From contig CALCTA010000155.1 in the NCBI GenBank assembly GCA_937893945.1, forward strand, positions 1 through 5,464: a stretch of 5,464 nucleotides of DNA, in the 5' to 3' direction. The number at the start of each line of letters is the position of its first letter. The stretch's first letter is position 1. A program made the position numbers and the translations under genes. The notes under the pieces are model-generated. The model ran no database searches and was not told where the DNA came from. It was given only the letters and a program-made list of their open reading frames with translations. Below are positions 1-5,447 of the stretch, one piece after another. The stretch is from an uncultured Clostridia bacterium (GTDB taxonomy: Bacteria > Bacillota > Clostridia > Oscillospirales > CAG-272).

Positions 1-504
1 AACGCTCGTTGAAGTCCGCAATAGCAGAATTGAGGATCTCCTGAAGAGTAGCACCCATCGTATGATAGAAGGTGATAGTAACGGGGGGCCATCATAGTTT
101 AAATCGCCGGATCCATTGGGCTCGGCGCAACCGCACACCATACACACACCGTTATTATAGGTGTGGTCTGCGAGGTCTCCTTCCGTAACGCCACAACGCT
201 TACATTTCTTTACAGAAAGGCAAGTTGCCCTTTCCCATGCATGTCCGCCGGCAATACTTTCGGTTTCCTCTTTGTCGCACGTTGTACATTTTCTTGTCTT
301 TATACCATTTTCAGTACAAGTAGCTTCCTTGATAGTAACCCACTCACCAAATTTATGCCCAGCATCCGTAGGCGCATCGGTTGTTATATCACTCATATCG
401 TTTTGATTTAACAGTTCGTTGAATGTATCACACCCTGCAAACATCAGCACGCATGTGAGCAAAACAAATCCAACAAGCAGAGCAGCTCTAATTGTCTTTT
501 TCAT
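1..504 (-). pseudogene. Solute-binding lipoprotein with CxxC modules, 5' part, frame broken and truncated by window edge
   Basis: The gene starts at 504 (ATG) with AGGAG eight bases upstream (513-517). The protein opens with MKKTIRAALLVGF, a hydrophobic stretch and a lipobox-like FAGC, so Cys25 would be lipidated and the protein anchored outside the membrane. Residues 50-126 carry cysteine pairs C73/C76, C101/C104 and C121/C124, plus C63, C95 and C126, with repeated 'ATC' and 'CxxCG' phrases resembling zinc-ribbon repeats in Clostridia surface proteins. After Pro140 the frame breaks in a run of six C (plus-strand G run, 83-88). In the -1 frame the sequence continues VTITFYHTMGATLQEI and on to FNER at the edge, which is typical of the start of family 1 extracellular solute-binding (sugar ABC importer) domains. 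The uncorrected frame gives an unconvincing Leu/Ser/Arg-rich string with no stop before the edge. The break could be a sequencing error, a real mutation, phase variation or frameshifting. The rest of the gene lies outside the window. Domain assignment is from memory of the motif. Confidence 0.75.
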
Positions 505-558
505 TTTCTTTTCTCCTAAAAGCAAATTATTTATCGGTAAAATTTACCTAACAATAAT

Positions 559-587
559 ATTCTAACATATTTTCCCGTTTTTGTAAA
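559..587 (-). promoter_or_regulatory. Sigma-A promoter for the lipoprotein gene
   Basis: On the minus strand, the -35 box TTTACA (582-587) is followed by a 17-base spacer and the -10 box TAGAAT (559-564). A TG one base before the -10 makes it an extended -10. Transcription would begin near 552, giving a leader of roughly 48 bases before the ATG at 504. Confidence 0.75.
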
Positions 588-625
588 CTATTTTTTAAAA
601 TACTTTCTCAATCCTTCCTCACCAA

Positions 626-654
626 TTGACAAACTCTACCTTTAGCGGTATAAT
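626..654 (+). promoter_or_regulatory. Perfect consensus sigma-A promoter for the CapA-like gene
   Basis: TTGACA (626-631), a spacer of exactly 17 bases, and TATAAT (649-654). The predicted start of transcription is near 661, giving a leader of about 25 bases that contains the ribosome binding site. It is back to back with the leftward promoter at 559-587, with 38 bases between the two -35 boxes. The TTG of this -35 box could be mistaken for an upstream start codon of the gene. Confidence 0.85.
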
Positions 655-676
655 TATAGGTGAAAATTCTCACTTT

Positions 677-681
677 GGAGG
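677..681 (+). promoter_or_regulatory. Ribosome binding site that fixes the CapA-like start at 686
   Basis: GGAGG lies four bases before the ATG at 686. The alternative in-frame TTG at 626 lies inside the -35 promoter box, upstream of the predicted transcript start, and has no such site. This settles the start at 686. Confidence 0.8.
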
Positions 682-685
682 AAAT

Positions 686-1852
686 ATGGCAGAATACAAA
701 AAAGAGACCTCGATAGTCTTTACGGGAGACATCGGGTTTGACAGATATATGGACAAAAAGTGGCTTGACGACGAGCTGCTCTCAGACGGAATACTTGACT
801 TTTTCAAGAGTGCCGAGCACGTTGCCGCAAACGTTGAGGGCACGCTTATTGATGCCGAGGACGACGGCTCGCGAGGAGTTTTCTTTCACAGCATGTCGCC
901 CGATGCCGTCGCGATACTTAGAAAGATCCGTGCTGACATCTGGTGCATCGGCAACAATCACACTATGGATGCGGGTGCGGCAGGAATTGTAAGCACGAAA
1001 AAAATAGCCGCCGCCGAGGATGCGCGTACTATGGGCGCGGGACTTAATATTGACGAGGCTTCTGCCCCCATTTTCATCGACGAGGCGGGCGGCATCGGTA
1101 TGTTCGTGGTCGCATATCAAGCCGAATGTATTCCTGCGACAGAGACCTCTGCAGGCATATTCCGTTGGGATGACACAGAGCGCATCGCGCGTCTTATATC
1201 CGAGATAAAATCCAAGTGCCGTTGGTGCGTGGTAGTATCCCACGGTGGCGAGGAGTTCGCTCCCCTGCCCAACCCCTACACTCGCGACAGATATCTCAAA
1301 TTCCTTGAGCTTGGCGCTGATGCGGTCGTGGCGCACCACACTCACGTTCCCGAGAACTACGAGCTGTTTGACGACGGCAAGATGATATTCTACTCGCTTG
1401 GAAACTTCATTTTTGACACCGATTATCAGCGCGCTCACCGCTATACCGACACGGGCGTGCTGCTCAAGCTCAAATTCACCGAGGAGAAAATAGATTTCGA
1501 GGCTATCGGAATGAAGCTTGACCGCAAAGTCGAGCGCCTATCTGATGCTCCGCTTCCCGTTGTCTTTACGAATATTCAGGAGAAGGATTACCTCGCGCTC
1601 GCGCCCCTCTCGGCAAGAGGATTTATCGCTGAGGAGATGCGAAAGATGATATTCCTTGAGCCCGAGCGCTTCAGCAACGCTACAGAGCAAGAGTGGAACG
1701 ACTATTTCTTCAGCACCGAGCCCGACGGCTACTTTGAGGGCGCGCACATGGATCTCTCGGTAATTATCCCCTTCACCAAAACGCTTGACCAAGAGGCTGT
1801 CGACGCTTGTACGCTTGAAGCCGTAAAGGACTATATCAAGGCGATATTCTGA
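686..1852 (+). CDS. CapA-family (PGA_cap) metallophosphatase-like protein
   Basis: The 388-residue product matches the CapA/PgsA-type fold, a calcineurin-like metallophosphatase relative named after poly-gamma-glutamate capsule synthesis. Motifs in order: FTGDIGFDRY (residues 12-21), NVEGTL (49-54), GNNHTMDAG (89-97), VSHGGEEF (about 184-191), the His-rich HHTH (217-220) and YSLGNFIFD (about 236-244). These Asp, Asn, Glu and His positions are the usual metal-site candidates. After about residue 250 there is a less conserved C-terminal extension of some 140 residues. There is no signal peptide or membrane helix, so it is predicted to be cytoplasmic, whereas the classic capsule protein is membrane-anchored. 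No other capsule gene is nearby. It has its own promoter and a terminator just downstream, so it looks monocistronic. Family membership is confident; the substrate is unknown, and a role in polyglutamate synthesis should not be assumed. Confidence 0.88.
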   Translation: MAEYKKETSIVFTGDIGFDRYMDKKWLDDELLSDGILDFFKSAEHVAANVEGTLIDAEDDGSRGVFFHSMSPDAVAILRKIRADIWCIGNNHTMDAGAAGIVSTKKIAAAEDARTMGAGLNIDEASAPIFIDEAGGIGMFVVAYQAECIPATETSAGIFRWDDTERIARLISEIKSKCRWCVVVSHGGEEFAPLPNPYTRDRYLKFLELGADAVVAHHTHVPENYELFDDGKMIFYSLGNFIFDTDYQRAHRYTDTGVLLKLKFTEEKIDFEAIGMKLDRKVERLSDAPLPVVFTNIQEKDYLALAPLSARGFIAEEMRKMIFLEPERFSNATEQEWNDYFFSTEPDGYFEGAHMDLSVIIPFTKTLDQEAVDACTLEAVKDYIKAIF

Positions 1853-1888
1853 GCCGAATAAACAGCTTGCGCTCAAAGCTTCAATAAC

Positions 1889-1926
1889 AAAAGGATAGAG
1901 GATTTTCAAATTCTCTATCCTTTTTT
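1889..1926 (+). terminator. Intrinsic terminator between convergent genes, probably bidirectional
   Basis: A 12-bp stem (1889-1900 with 1913-1924, AAAAGGATAGAG paired with its exact complement) encloses an AT-rich loop that can pair further. It is followed on the plus strand by a run of six T (1921-1926), ending the CapA-like transcript. On the minus strand the same stem is followed by TTTTGTTATT, a weaker but plausible tail for the ABC operon ending at 1961. Confidence 0.85.
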
Positions 1927-1960
1927 ATTGTTGATATAGAAGCGCAAAAAAGCACGCGCC

Positions 1961-2866
1961 TCATTCCTTCCTCGCCTTTTTGGAGCGAAGGAAATTCATC
2001 AGAACGTAGATGCCGACAAGCAAAAGGATCGTGCCGAACACCACGATATACATCACGGGCAGGCTGACCTTATTATCAAAGAAATAAAGGTTGCAGTCAA
2101 ATCCGTCGCGCACTCCGTCTATAAATTCCTTAGGCAGTCCATCGCTCTCCATGGCAGAGAAAACTCCGCGAAGCGCGTGGTTGCGCACCATCCCCGTTCC
2201 GTAAGTGCCGGGCAGGAGAGAAACTATTCTCTGCATAAATTCGGGAAACTGCGCGGTAGGCATATACGCGCCGCTGACATATCCGTAGCCCGTGCTGACG
2301 ATAGTACTCACAGCCGACATCTGCCCCTGACTTGAGAGGAAGAAATTGACCACGCTTGAAAGCGCAACGCCAAAGAGGCAAAGCAGGACTACGTCCGATA
2401 CAATAAGCAGAACGTCAAGCGGCGAGAAGAACCAGCCGCGTATAGCCACGTAGCCAAAGCAGATAAGCGTTGCAACGAGGCAGACGATAAGAGTCGAGAT
2501 AAAGGTCGCGATATAGTATCCGAGCGACATCGTGTAAGAGCGCACGGGAGATACCGTGAGATCCTTGACGGTGCCGTTTGCCTTGTCCTGAACCATAAGC
2601 AGATTCGAGCTGAACGCCACCGTAATGCAGGATACCGAAAGCACCGACGAGAGAAGCTGTGCGCCCGCAAAGCCGTTGATTATTTTTTTGTCAAGCTCAT
2701 ATCCCTCGGGAAGCAGGCTCTGCAGAGTATCTGTAAATATACCGCCAAGGAAGACCGCGTAGAGAATCAGCAGTATCACGGGCGTGATAAGCGAGGTGAG
2801 AAAGAGCACTTTATCCTTGAAAAAAAGCTTGATATTTCGTTTGATAAGAGCCTTCAGGATCTTCAT
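1961..2866 (-). CDS. ABC-2 type exporter permease
   Basis: The 301-residue integral membrane protein is the channel-forming partner of the ATPase encoded just upstream. Predicted helices lie at about residues 20-42, 66-91, 117-142, 150-175, 183-203 and 270-292, the six-helix plan of DrrB/ABC-2 permeases. The stretch QDKANGTVKDLTVSPVRS (93-110) between helices 2 and 3 is the conserved cytoplasmic segment of this family. A larger, partly charged outside loop lies between the last two helices (about 204-268), and the C-terminus is basic (RSKKARKE). Its ATG overlaps the ATPase stop codon as ATGA (2863-2866), and a GGGAGGTGAGG stretch in the end of the ATPase gene serves as ribosome binding site, so translation is probably coupled. 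The exported substrate cannot be read from the sequence; drug, lipid or peptide are all possible. Confidence 0.9.
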   Translation of the reverse strand: MKILKALIKRNIKLFFKDKVLFLTSLITPVILLILYAVFLGGIFTDTLQSLLPEGYELDKKIINGFAGAQLLSSVLSVSCITVAFSSNLLMVQDKANGTVKDLTVSPVRSYTMSLGYYIATFISTLIVCLVATLICFGYVAIRGWFFSPLDVLLIVSDVVLLCLFGVALSSVVNFFLSSQGQMSAVSTIVSTGYGYVSGAYMPTAQFPEFMQRIVSLLPGTYGTGMVRNHALRGVFSAMESDGLPKEFIDGVRDGFDCNLYFFDNKVSLPVMYIVVFGTILLLVGIYVLMNFLRSKKARKE

Positions 2867-3777
2867 TTGTCCTCACCTCCCGTCAGTCTTTTACCCGTGA
2901 CCGAAAGGAAAACGTCGTCCATCTTGCCCTTGGTTATCTCGTAATCCGAGAAAAGCTCGGGGTGGGCGATTATCAGCCTTGTCGCCGCCTCTCTGTTCGG
3001 CACGGATACGCGACAAGCGTCGCGGATCATTTCGTATTCAACTCCAAGCTCGCGTGCCTGCTCCTCAGATATACCGTAAAGCGTAATAAAGTCGCCCGCG
3101 TACTTGTTCTTAAGCTCAAGCGGAGTTCCCTCTGCCGATACCGAACCTGCGTCTATAATAACGACGTAGTCTGCCTCTGCCGCCTCCTCCATATAATGCG
3201 TGGTGAGGAACACCGTCATATTCTCTTTTCTGCGAAGATCGCTGATGACCTGCCAGAGCAGCTTTCTCGTCTGCGGATCAAGTCCTGTGGTCGGCTCGTC
3301 GAGAATGAGTATCTTCGGCTGATGTATCAGGGCGCGCGCTATATCGATGCGCCTTCTCTGACCGCCCGAAAGCTTGCCGACGGGGCGGCGAAGCAGCTCA
3401 GCAAGATCGAGCATTTCGGATACCTTCTCAAGCCGTGCGGCAAACTCTTCGCCGTGTATTCCGTAAAGAGCCGCGCGGCTCTCAAGATTATCTCTGACGC
3501 TGAGCGACTTGTCAAGCACAGATCCCTGAAACACAACGCCCAGCTTTCCCTTGACAGAGTCGATACTATTGTCAATATCATTTCCGTCTATTATTACACT
3601 GCCGCCATCCTTTGCGAGCTGACCGCAGATTATATTTATGGTGGTGGATTTTCCCGCTCCGTTAACGCCGAGGAATGCAAAAAGCTCACCTTCCTTAACG
3701 TTCAGCGAGAGATCTCGAACCGCCTTTACATCTTTAAATGACTTGTTAAGTCCTTTTATTTCAATAATATTACTCAT
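2863..3777 (-). CDS. ABC exporter ATP-binding protein (DrrA-like)
   Basis: The 304-residue cytoplasmic ATPase powers the ABC-2 permease. All nucleotide-binding motifs are intact: Walker A GVNGAGKST (residues 37-45), Q-loop VVFQGS (Gln84), signature LSGGQRRR (136-143), Walker B ILILDEP with the catalytic Glu161 (156-162), D-loop GLD (165-167) and switch His194 in TTHYMEEA. Residues from about 215 to the end form the C-terminal extension of DrrA/multidrug-type ATPases, finishing with MDDVFLSVTGK. The start at 3777 is chosen because AAGGAG lies seven bases upstream, MSNIIEIKGLNKSF is the normal family N-terminus, and the ATG overlaps the TetR stop as ATGA (3774-3777). An upstream in-frame ATG at 3885 would add 36 residues that are only the TetR gene read in another frame. 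Two ATPase and two permease subunits presumably make the full exporter. Confidence 0.93.
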   Translation of the reverse strand: MSNIIEIKGLNKSFKDVKAVRDLSLNVKEGELFAFLGVNGAGKSTTINIICGQLAKDGGSVIIDGNDIDNSIDSVKGKLGVVFQGSVLDKSLSVRDNLESRAALYGIHGEEFAARLEKVSEMLDLAELLRRPVGKLSGGQRRRIDIARALIHQPKILILDEPTTGLDPQTRKLLWQVISDLRRKENMTVFLTTHYMEEAAEADYVVIIDAGSVSAEGTPLELKNKYAGDFITLYGISEEQARELGVEYEMIRDACRVSVPNREAATRLIIAHPELFSDYEITKGKMDDVFLSVTGKRLTGGEDK

Positions 3778-4334
3778 TTTGTGTCTCCTTTCAACGCGTA
3801 AAATACCTCGCTGAGCATTCTGCCTATGTCCTCGTCCGAGAAGCTTGCGCTCTGCTGTACGATAAAGACGGCTATTCCGTGGCAATAGATGGTCAGGTGG
3901 TTATAAATTCTCTTCGCTCTCTCTTTATCTATCCCCCAGCTTTTCTCAAGTGCCGACTGCACGAGAGAGGAATTACCGTCGCTCGCAGGAACGAAATCGC
4001 CATTCGGGAGCTTTTCGGGCGAGCCCATAAACAGAAGCCTGAAAAGCTCGGGCTCGTCCTTGGCAAACTGAATGTACTTAAGTCCTGATGCCTTGAAGGG
4101 TATCTCCTCGAGAAGTCCTTCCGCGATATACTCGCTATATAGCGCATATGCCCTCTCCTTGACGCTTTCCATCACCTCATCTATGCTTGAAAAGGCGGTG
4201 AATATAGGCGCGGTCGAGGTCTCGAGCGCTGTCGCAAGGCTGCGCGCGGTTAGAAAGTCCTTGCCGTATTTTCTGACGAGCTCGTAAGCCGCTTCGCTTA
4301 TCTCTTCTCTAGTGTATCTTGCTTTTGGTGGCAT
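3774..4334 (-). CDS. TetR/AcrR-family transcriptional regulator
   Basis: The 186-residue product has a TetR-type N-terminal DNA-binding domain (about residues 8-54). The helix-turn-helix is near 29-48, where LTARSLATALETSTAPIFTAF follows the usual pattern of a recognition helix ending in an aromatic residue. The C-terminal half is a helical ligand and dimer domain. The phrase GLKYIQFAKDEPELFRLLFM (about 83-102) is reminiscent of the WHG-type C-terminal domain common in Clostridia. The ATG at 4334 has AGGAG six bases upstream. It is the first gene of the operon with the ABC ATPase and permease, joined by a 4-base overlap. A palindrome over the operon -10 box indicates it represses its own operon and is released by a ligand, perhaps the exported compound. 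The ligand is unknown. Confidence 0.9.
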   Translation of the reverse strand: MPPKARYTREEISEAAYELVRKYGKDFLTARSLATALETSTAPIFTAFSSIDEVMESVKERAYALYSEYIAEGLLEEIPFKASGLKYIQFAKDEPELFRLLFMGSPEKLPNGDFVPASDGNSSLVQSALEKSWGIDKERAKRIYNHLTIYCHGIAVFIVQQSASFSDEDIGRMLSEVFYALKGDTK

Positions 4335-4374
4335 CCCTTTCTCCTTTTGATAAATAACGCTTGTTTTATAACTG

Positions 4375-4389
4375 ATGTTATTATAACAT
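4375..4389. promoter_or_regulatory. Candidate TetR operator
   Basis: ATGTTATTATAACAT is a perfect 15-bp palindrome (7-1-7). It contains the whole leftward -10 box (4380-4385), so a bound dimer would block polymerase. A weaker GTT(N4)AAC element, GTTTTATAAC, sits next to it at 4363-4372 and may be a second site. Assignment to the adjacent TetR protein is inference from position. Confidence 0.7.
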
Positions 4390-4408
4390 ACCGATTATCT
4401 TCTGTCAA
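4380..4408 (-). promoter_or_regulatory. Perfect consensus promoter of the TetR-ABC operon
   Basis: On the minus strand TTGACA (4403-4408), a 17-base spacer and TATAAT (4380-4385), with TG one base before the -10. The predicted start is near 4373, about 39 bases before the TetR ATG. Upstream on the minus strand are A-tracts (T runs at 4425-4431 and 4434-4440 on plus), roughly -52 to -67, which could act as an UP element. Such a strong core promoter fits one held off by a repressor. Confidence 0.85.
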
Positions 4409-4461
4409 TAGGAAATTTTGAAAATTTTTTTGATTTTTTTCAAGCTTATACTCATAAACGC

Positions 4462-4490
4462 TTGACTTTTAAAAAATATGGTGCTATAAT
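4462..4490 (+). promoter_or_regulatory. Strong sigma-A promoter for the five-helix membrane protein
   Basis: TTGACT (4462-4467), a 17-base spacer and TATAAT (4485-4490) with a TG one base upstream (extended -10). Transcription would start near 4497, giving a leader of about 28 bases with AAGGAG at 4513-4518, six bases before the ATG. No copy of the 15-bp palindrome overlaps this promoter. Confidence 0.83.
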
Positions 4491-4524
4491 TTACATATAA
4501 ATAATATTTTATAAGGAGATTATT

Positions 4525-5313
4525 ATGGACCAGCTTGAGAATATCTTTAAACTTATTCAGACTCCTCTGAGCGAAGAGTACATATCCTCTTCTCTCACCT
4601 CCGCGATCGTCGTTGGACTTATCGCATGCGCGCTCATTATTTTTACAGCTATCGCTTCCAAGAAGGCTCTCGGCCTTGGCATCACCGCCGGCATATTTGC
4701 TATTATCGGTAGCGTAGCAAACCACTTCTCCGTAGTTTACTTCCACTCCACCGTTTTCGTTAAGACTATCTACGCTGAGGGTCCTGCAGGCTCGGATCTT
4801 CAGGGACAGCTTGATTCTGCTCTTACAGACTACTATGCTGAAAATCTCCCCAAGATGCTTATCTACATGGTTGCAAGCGCTCTCGTGTTCGCCGCTTGGG
4901 TAGTAACGCTCGTATTCCTTTTCAAAGTGCTGAAGATAAAGCCCAAGGCTGCAGGCATTACCTGTGGCATCATCGCTCTTCTTCTCCACGTTGGCAAGCT
5001 CCTTTTCGCAGGATCTGTAAACACTATCACTCCCATTCTCACCGATACACCCGTAACCGAGGCTATTCAGAAGAGCCAGGACGGTCTTGTTTACACGATG
5101 ACTCTCCTTCCCCTCGTTCTCGCGGCTATCGCGGGACTTGTATCTCTCATCGTAAGATGTGTTAAGGGAAAGTCCGCAGTAGCGACCTCTGTTGCTACCG
5201 TAGGAGAGGCAGAGGCTCCCGCGGTTGAAGAGGCTCCCGTTGCAGAGGCTGAGGCAGAGGCTCCCGTTGCCGAGGAAGCTCCCGTTGCAGCAGACGAGGA
5301 AAACAAAGACTAA
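4525..5313 (+). CDS. Five-helix membrane protein with Ala/Glu/Pro/Val repeat tail, function unknown
   Basis: I do not recognise this 262-residue protein. Likely membrane helices lie at about residues 24-44, 49-73, 111-134, 142-163 and 190-212, with no cleavable signal peptide. A loop of about 37 residues separates helices 2 and 3, and another of about 26 separates helices 4 and 5. A basic patch (RCVKGKS, 211-217) follows the last helix, which by the positive-inside rule puts the C-terminus in the cytoplasm and the N-terminus outside. The last 35 residues form an acidic, low-complexity tail with four AP-containing repeats (APAVE, APVAE, APVAE, APVAA at 231-255), ending DEENKD. The strong promoter and ribosome binding site (AAGGAG, 4513-4518) suggest high expression. 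It is transcribed away from the TetR operon and has its own terminator, so a functional link to the exporter is not shown. Confidence 0.85.
   Translation: MDQLENIFKLIQTPLSEEYISSSLTSAIVVGLIACALIIFTAIASKKALGLGITAGIFAIIGSVANHFSVVYFHSTVFVKTIYAEGPAGSDLQGQLDSALTDYYAENLPKMLIYMVASALVFAAWVVTLVFLFKVLKIKPKAAGITCGIIALLLHVGKLLFAGSVNTITPILTDTPVTEAIQKSQDGLVYTMTLLPLVLAAIAGLVSLIVRCVKGKSAVATSVATVGEAEAPAVEEAPVAEAEAEAPVAEEAPVAADEENKD
5203..5290 (+). repeat. Short in-gene tandem repeats encoding the AP(V)A(E) tail
   Basis: GAGGCTCCCGTTGC occurs exactly at 5230-5243 and 5257-5270. A one-mismatch copy lies at 5274-5287 (GAAGCTCCCGTTGC), and a partial copy starts at 5212 (GAGGCTCCCG). The repeats encode the acidic Ala/Pro tail of the membrane protein and could vary in copy number between strains by slippage. 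Confidence 0.8.
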
Positions 5314-5328
5314 TACCTCTTAAAAGTC

Positions 5329-5368
5329 AAATATCCACCCGTAAATTACGGGTGGATATTTTTGTTTT
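5329..5368 (+). terminator. Intrinsic terminator of the membrane-protein gene
   Basis: A near-perfect hairpin of up to 16 bp (5329-5344 with 5346-5361, core ATCCACCCGTAA) starts 16 bases after the stop codon and runs into TTTTTGTTTT (5359-5368). The innermost base pairs will not all form, leaving a small loop at ATT-rich bases around 5345. Confidence 0.92.
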
Positions 5369-5389
5369 GGGGAGATCGAATGATCAGTC

Positions 5390-5447
5390 TTGTCCGTAGG
5401 ATAACATTTCGCCAAGGCGGGAGGGGAGACCCCTCCCCTACAGACGA
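5390..5447. repeat. Nested inverted repeat, REP/MITE-like element
   Basis: The outer arms TTGTCCGTAGG (5390-5400) and CCTACAGACGA (5437-5447) pair with one wobble and one mismatch. Inside are a small GCC-AA-GGC hairpin (5411-5418) and a strong GC hairpin, GGGAGGGG-AGA-CCCCTCCC (5419-5437). The strong hairpin shares C5437 with the outer arm. There is no T-run after it, so it is not a normal terminator, and no gene is visible in 5369-5464. This is the build of a short dispersed palindromic element. That it is repeated in the genome is inference, as only one copy is in view. Confidence 0.6.

Noticed and set aside
161..411. Two overlapping plus-strand open frames of about 81 residues
   Set aside because: They are antisense shadows of the cysteine-module lipoprotein gene, with no ribosome binding site and no recognisable protein features.
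626..685. Upstream TTG start adding 20 residues to the CapA-like protein
   Set aside because: The TTG is the first half of a consensus -35 box, upstream of the predicted transcript start. The ATG at 686 has its own ribosome binding site.
782..1438. 218-residue minus-strand open frame inside the CapA-like gene
   Set aside because: It is antisense to a gene with intact family motifs, has no promoter or ribosome binding site, and its composition matches a shadow frame.
1864..1880. Small hairpin AGCTT...AAGCT after the CapA-like gene
   Set aside because: The stem is only five bases and has no T-run. The adjacent 12-bp stem is the convincing terminator.
2962..3741. 259-residue plus-strand open frame inside the ATPase gene
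   Set aside because: The opposite strand carries all ABC motifs. This frame is rich in Cys, Arg and Tyr with no domain-like pattern.
3778..3885. 36-residue N-terminal extension of the ATPase
   Set aside because: It only re-reads the TetR gene in another frame, and the start at 3777 matches the family N-terminus and the ATGA overlap.
4405..4989. 194-residue minus-strand open frame across the intergenic region and membrane-protein gene
   Set aside because: It would span both strong promoters and oppose a well-supported gene. Its end is a Lys/Ile-rich readout of the A/T tracts.
5091..5306. Ser/Ala/Gly-rich minus-strand frame
   Set aside because: The apparent repeats are only the complement of the Ala/Glu/Pro repeat tail.
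5419..5437. GC hairpin as a second terminator
   Set aside because: No T-run follows on either strand, and the membrane-protein gene already has a strong terminator at 5329-5368.
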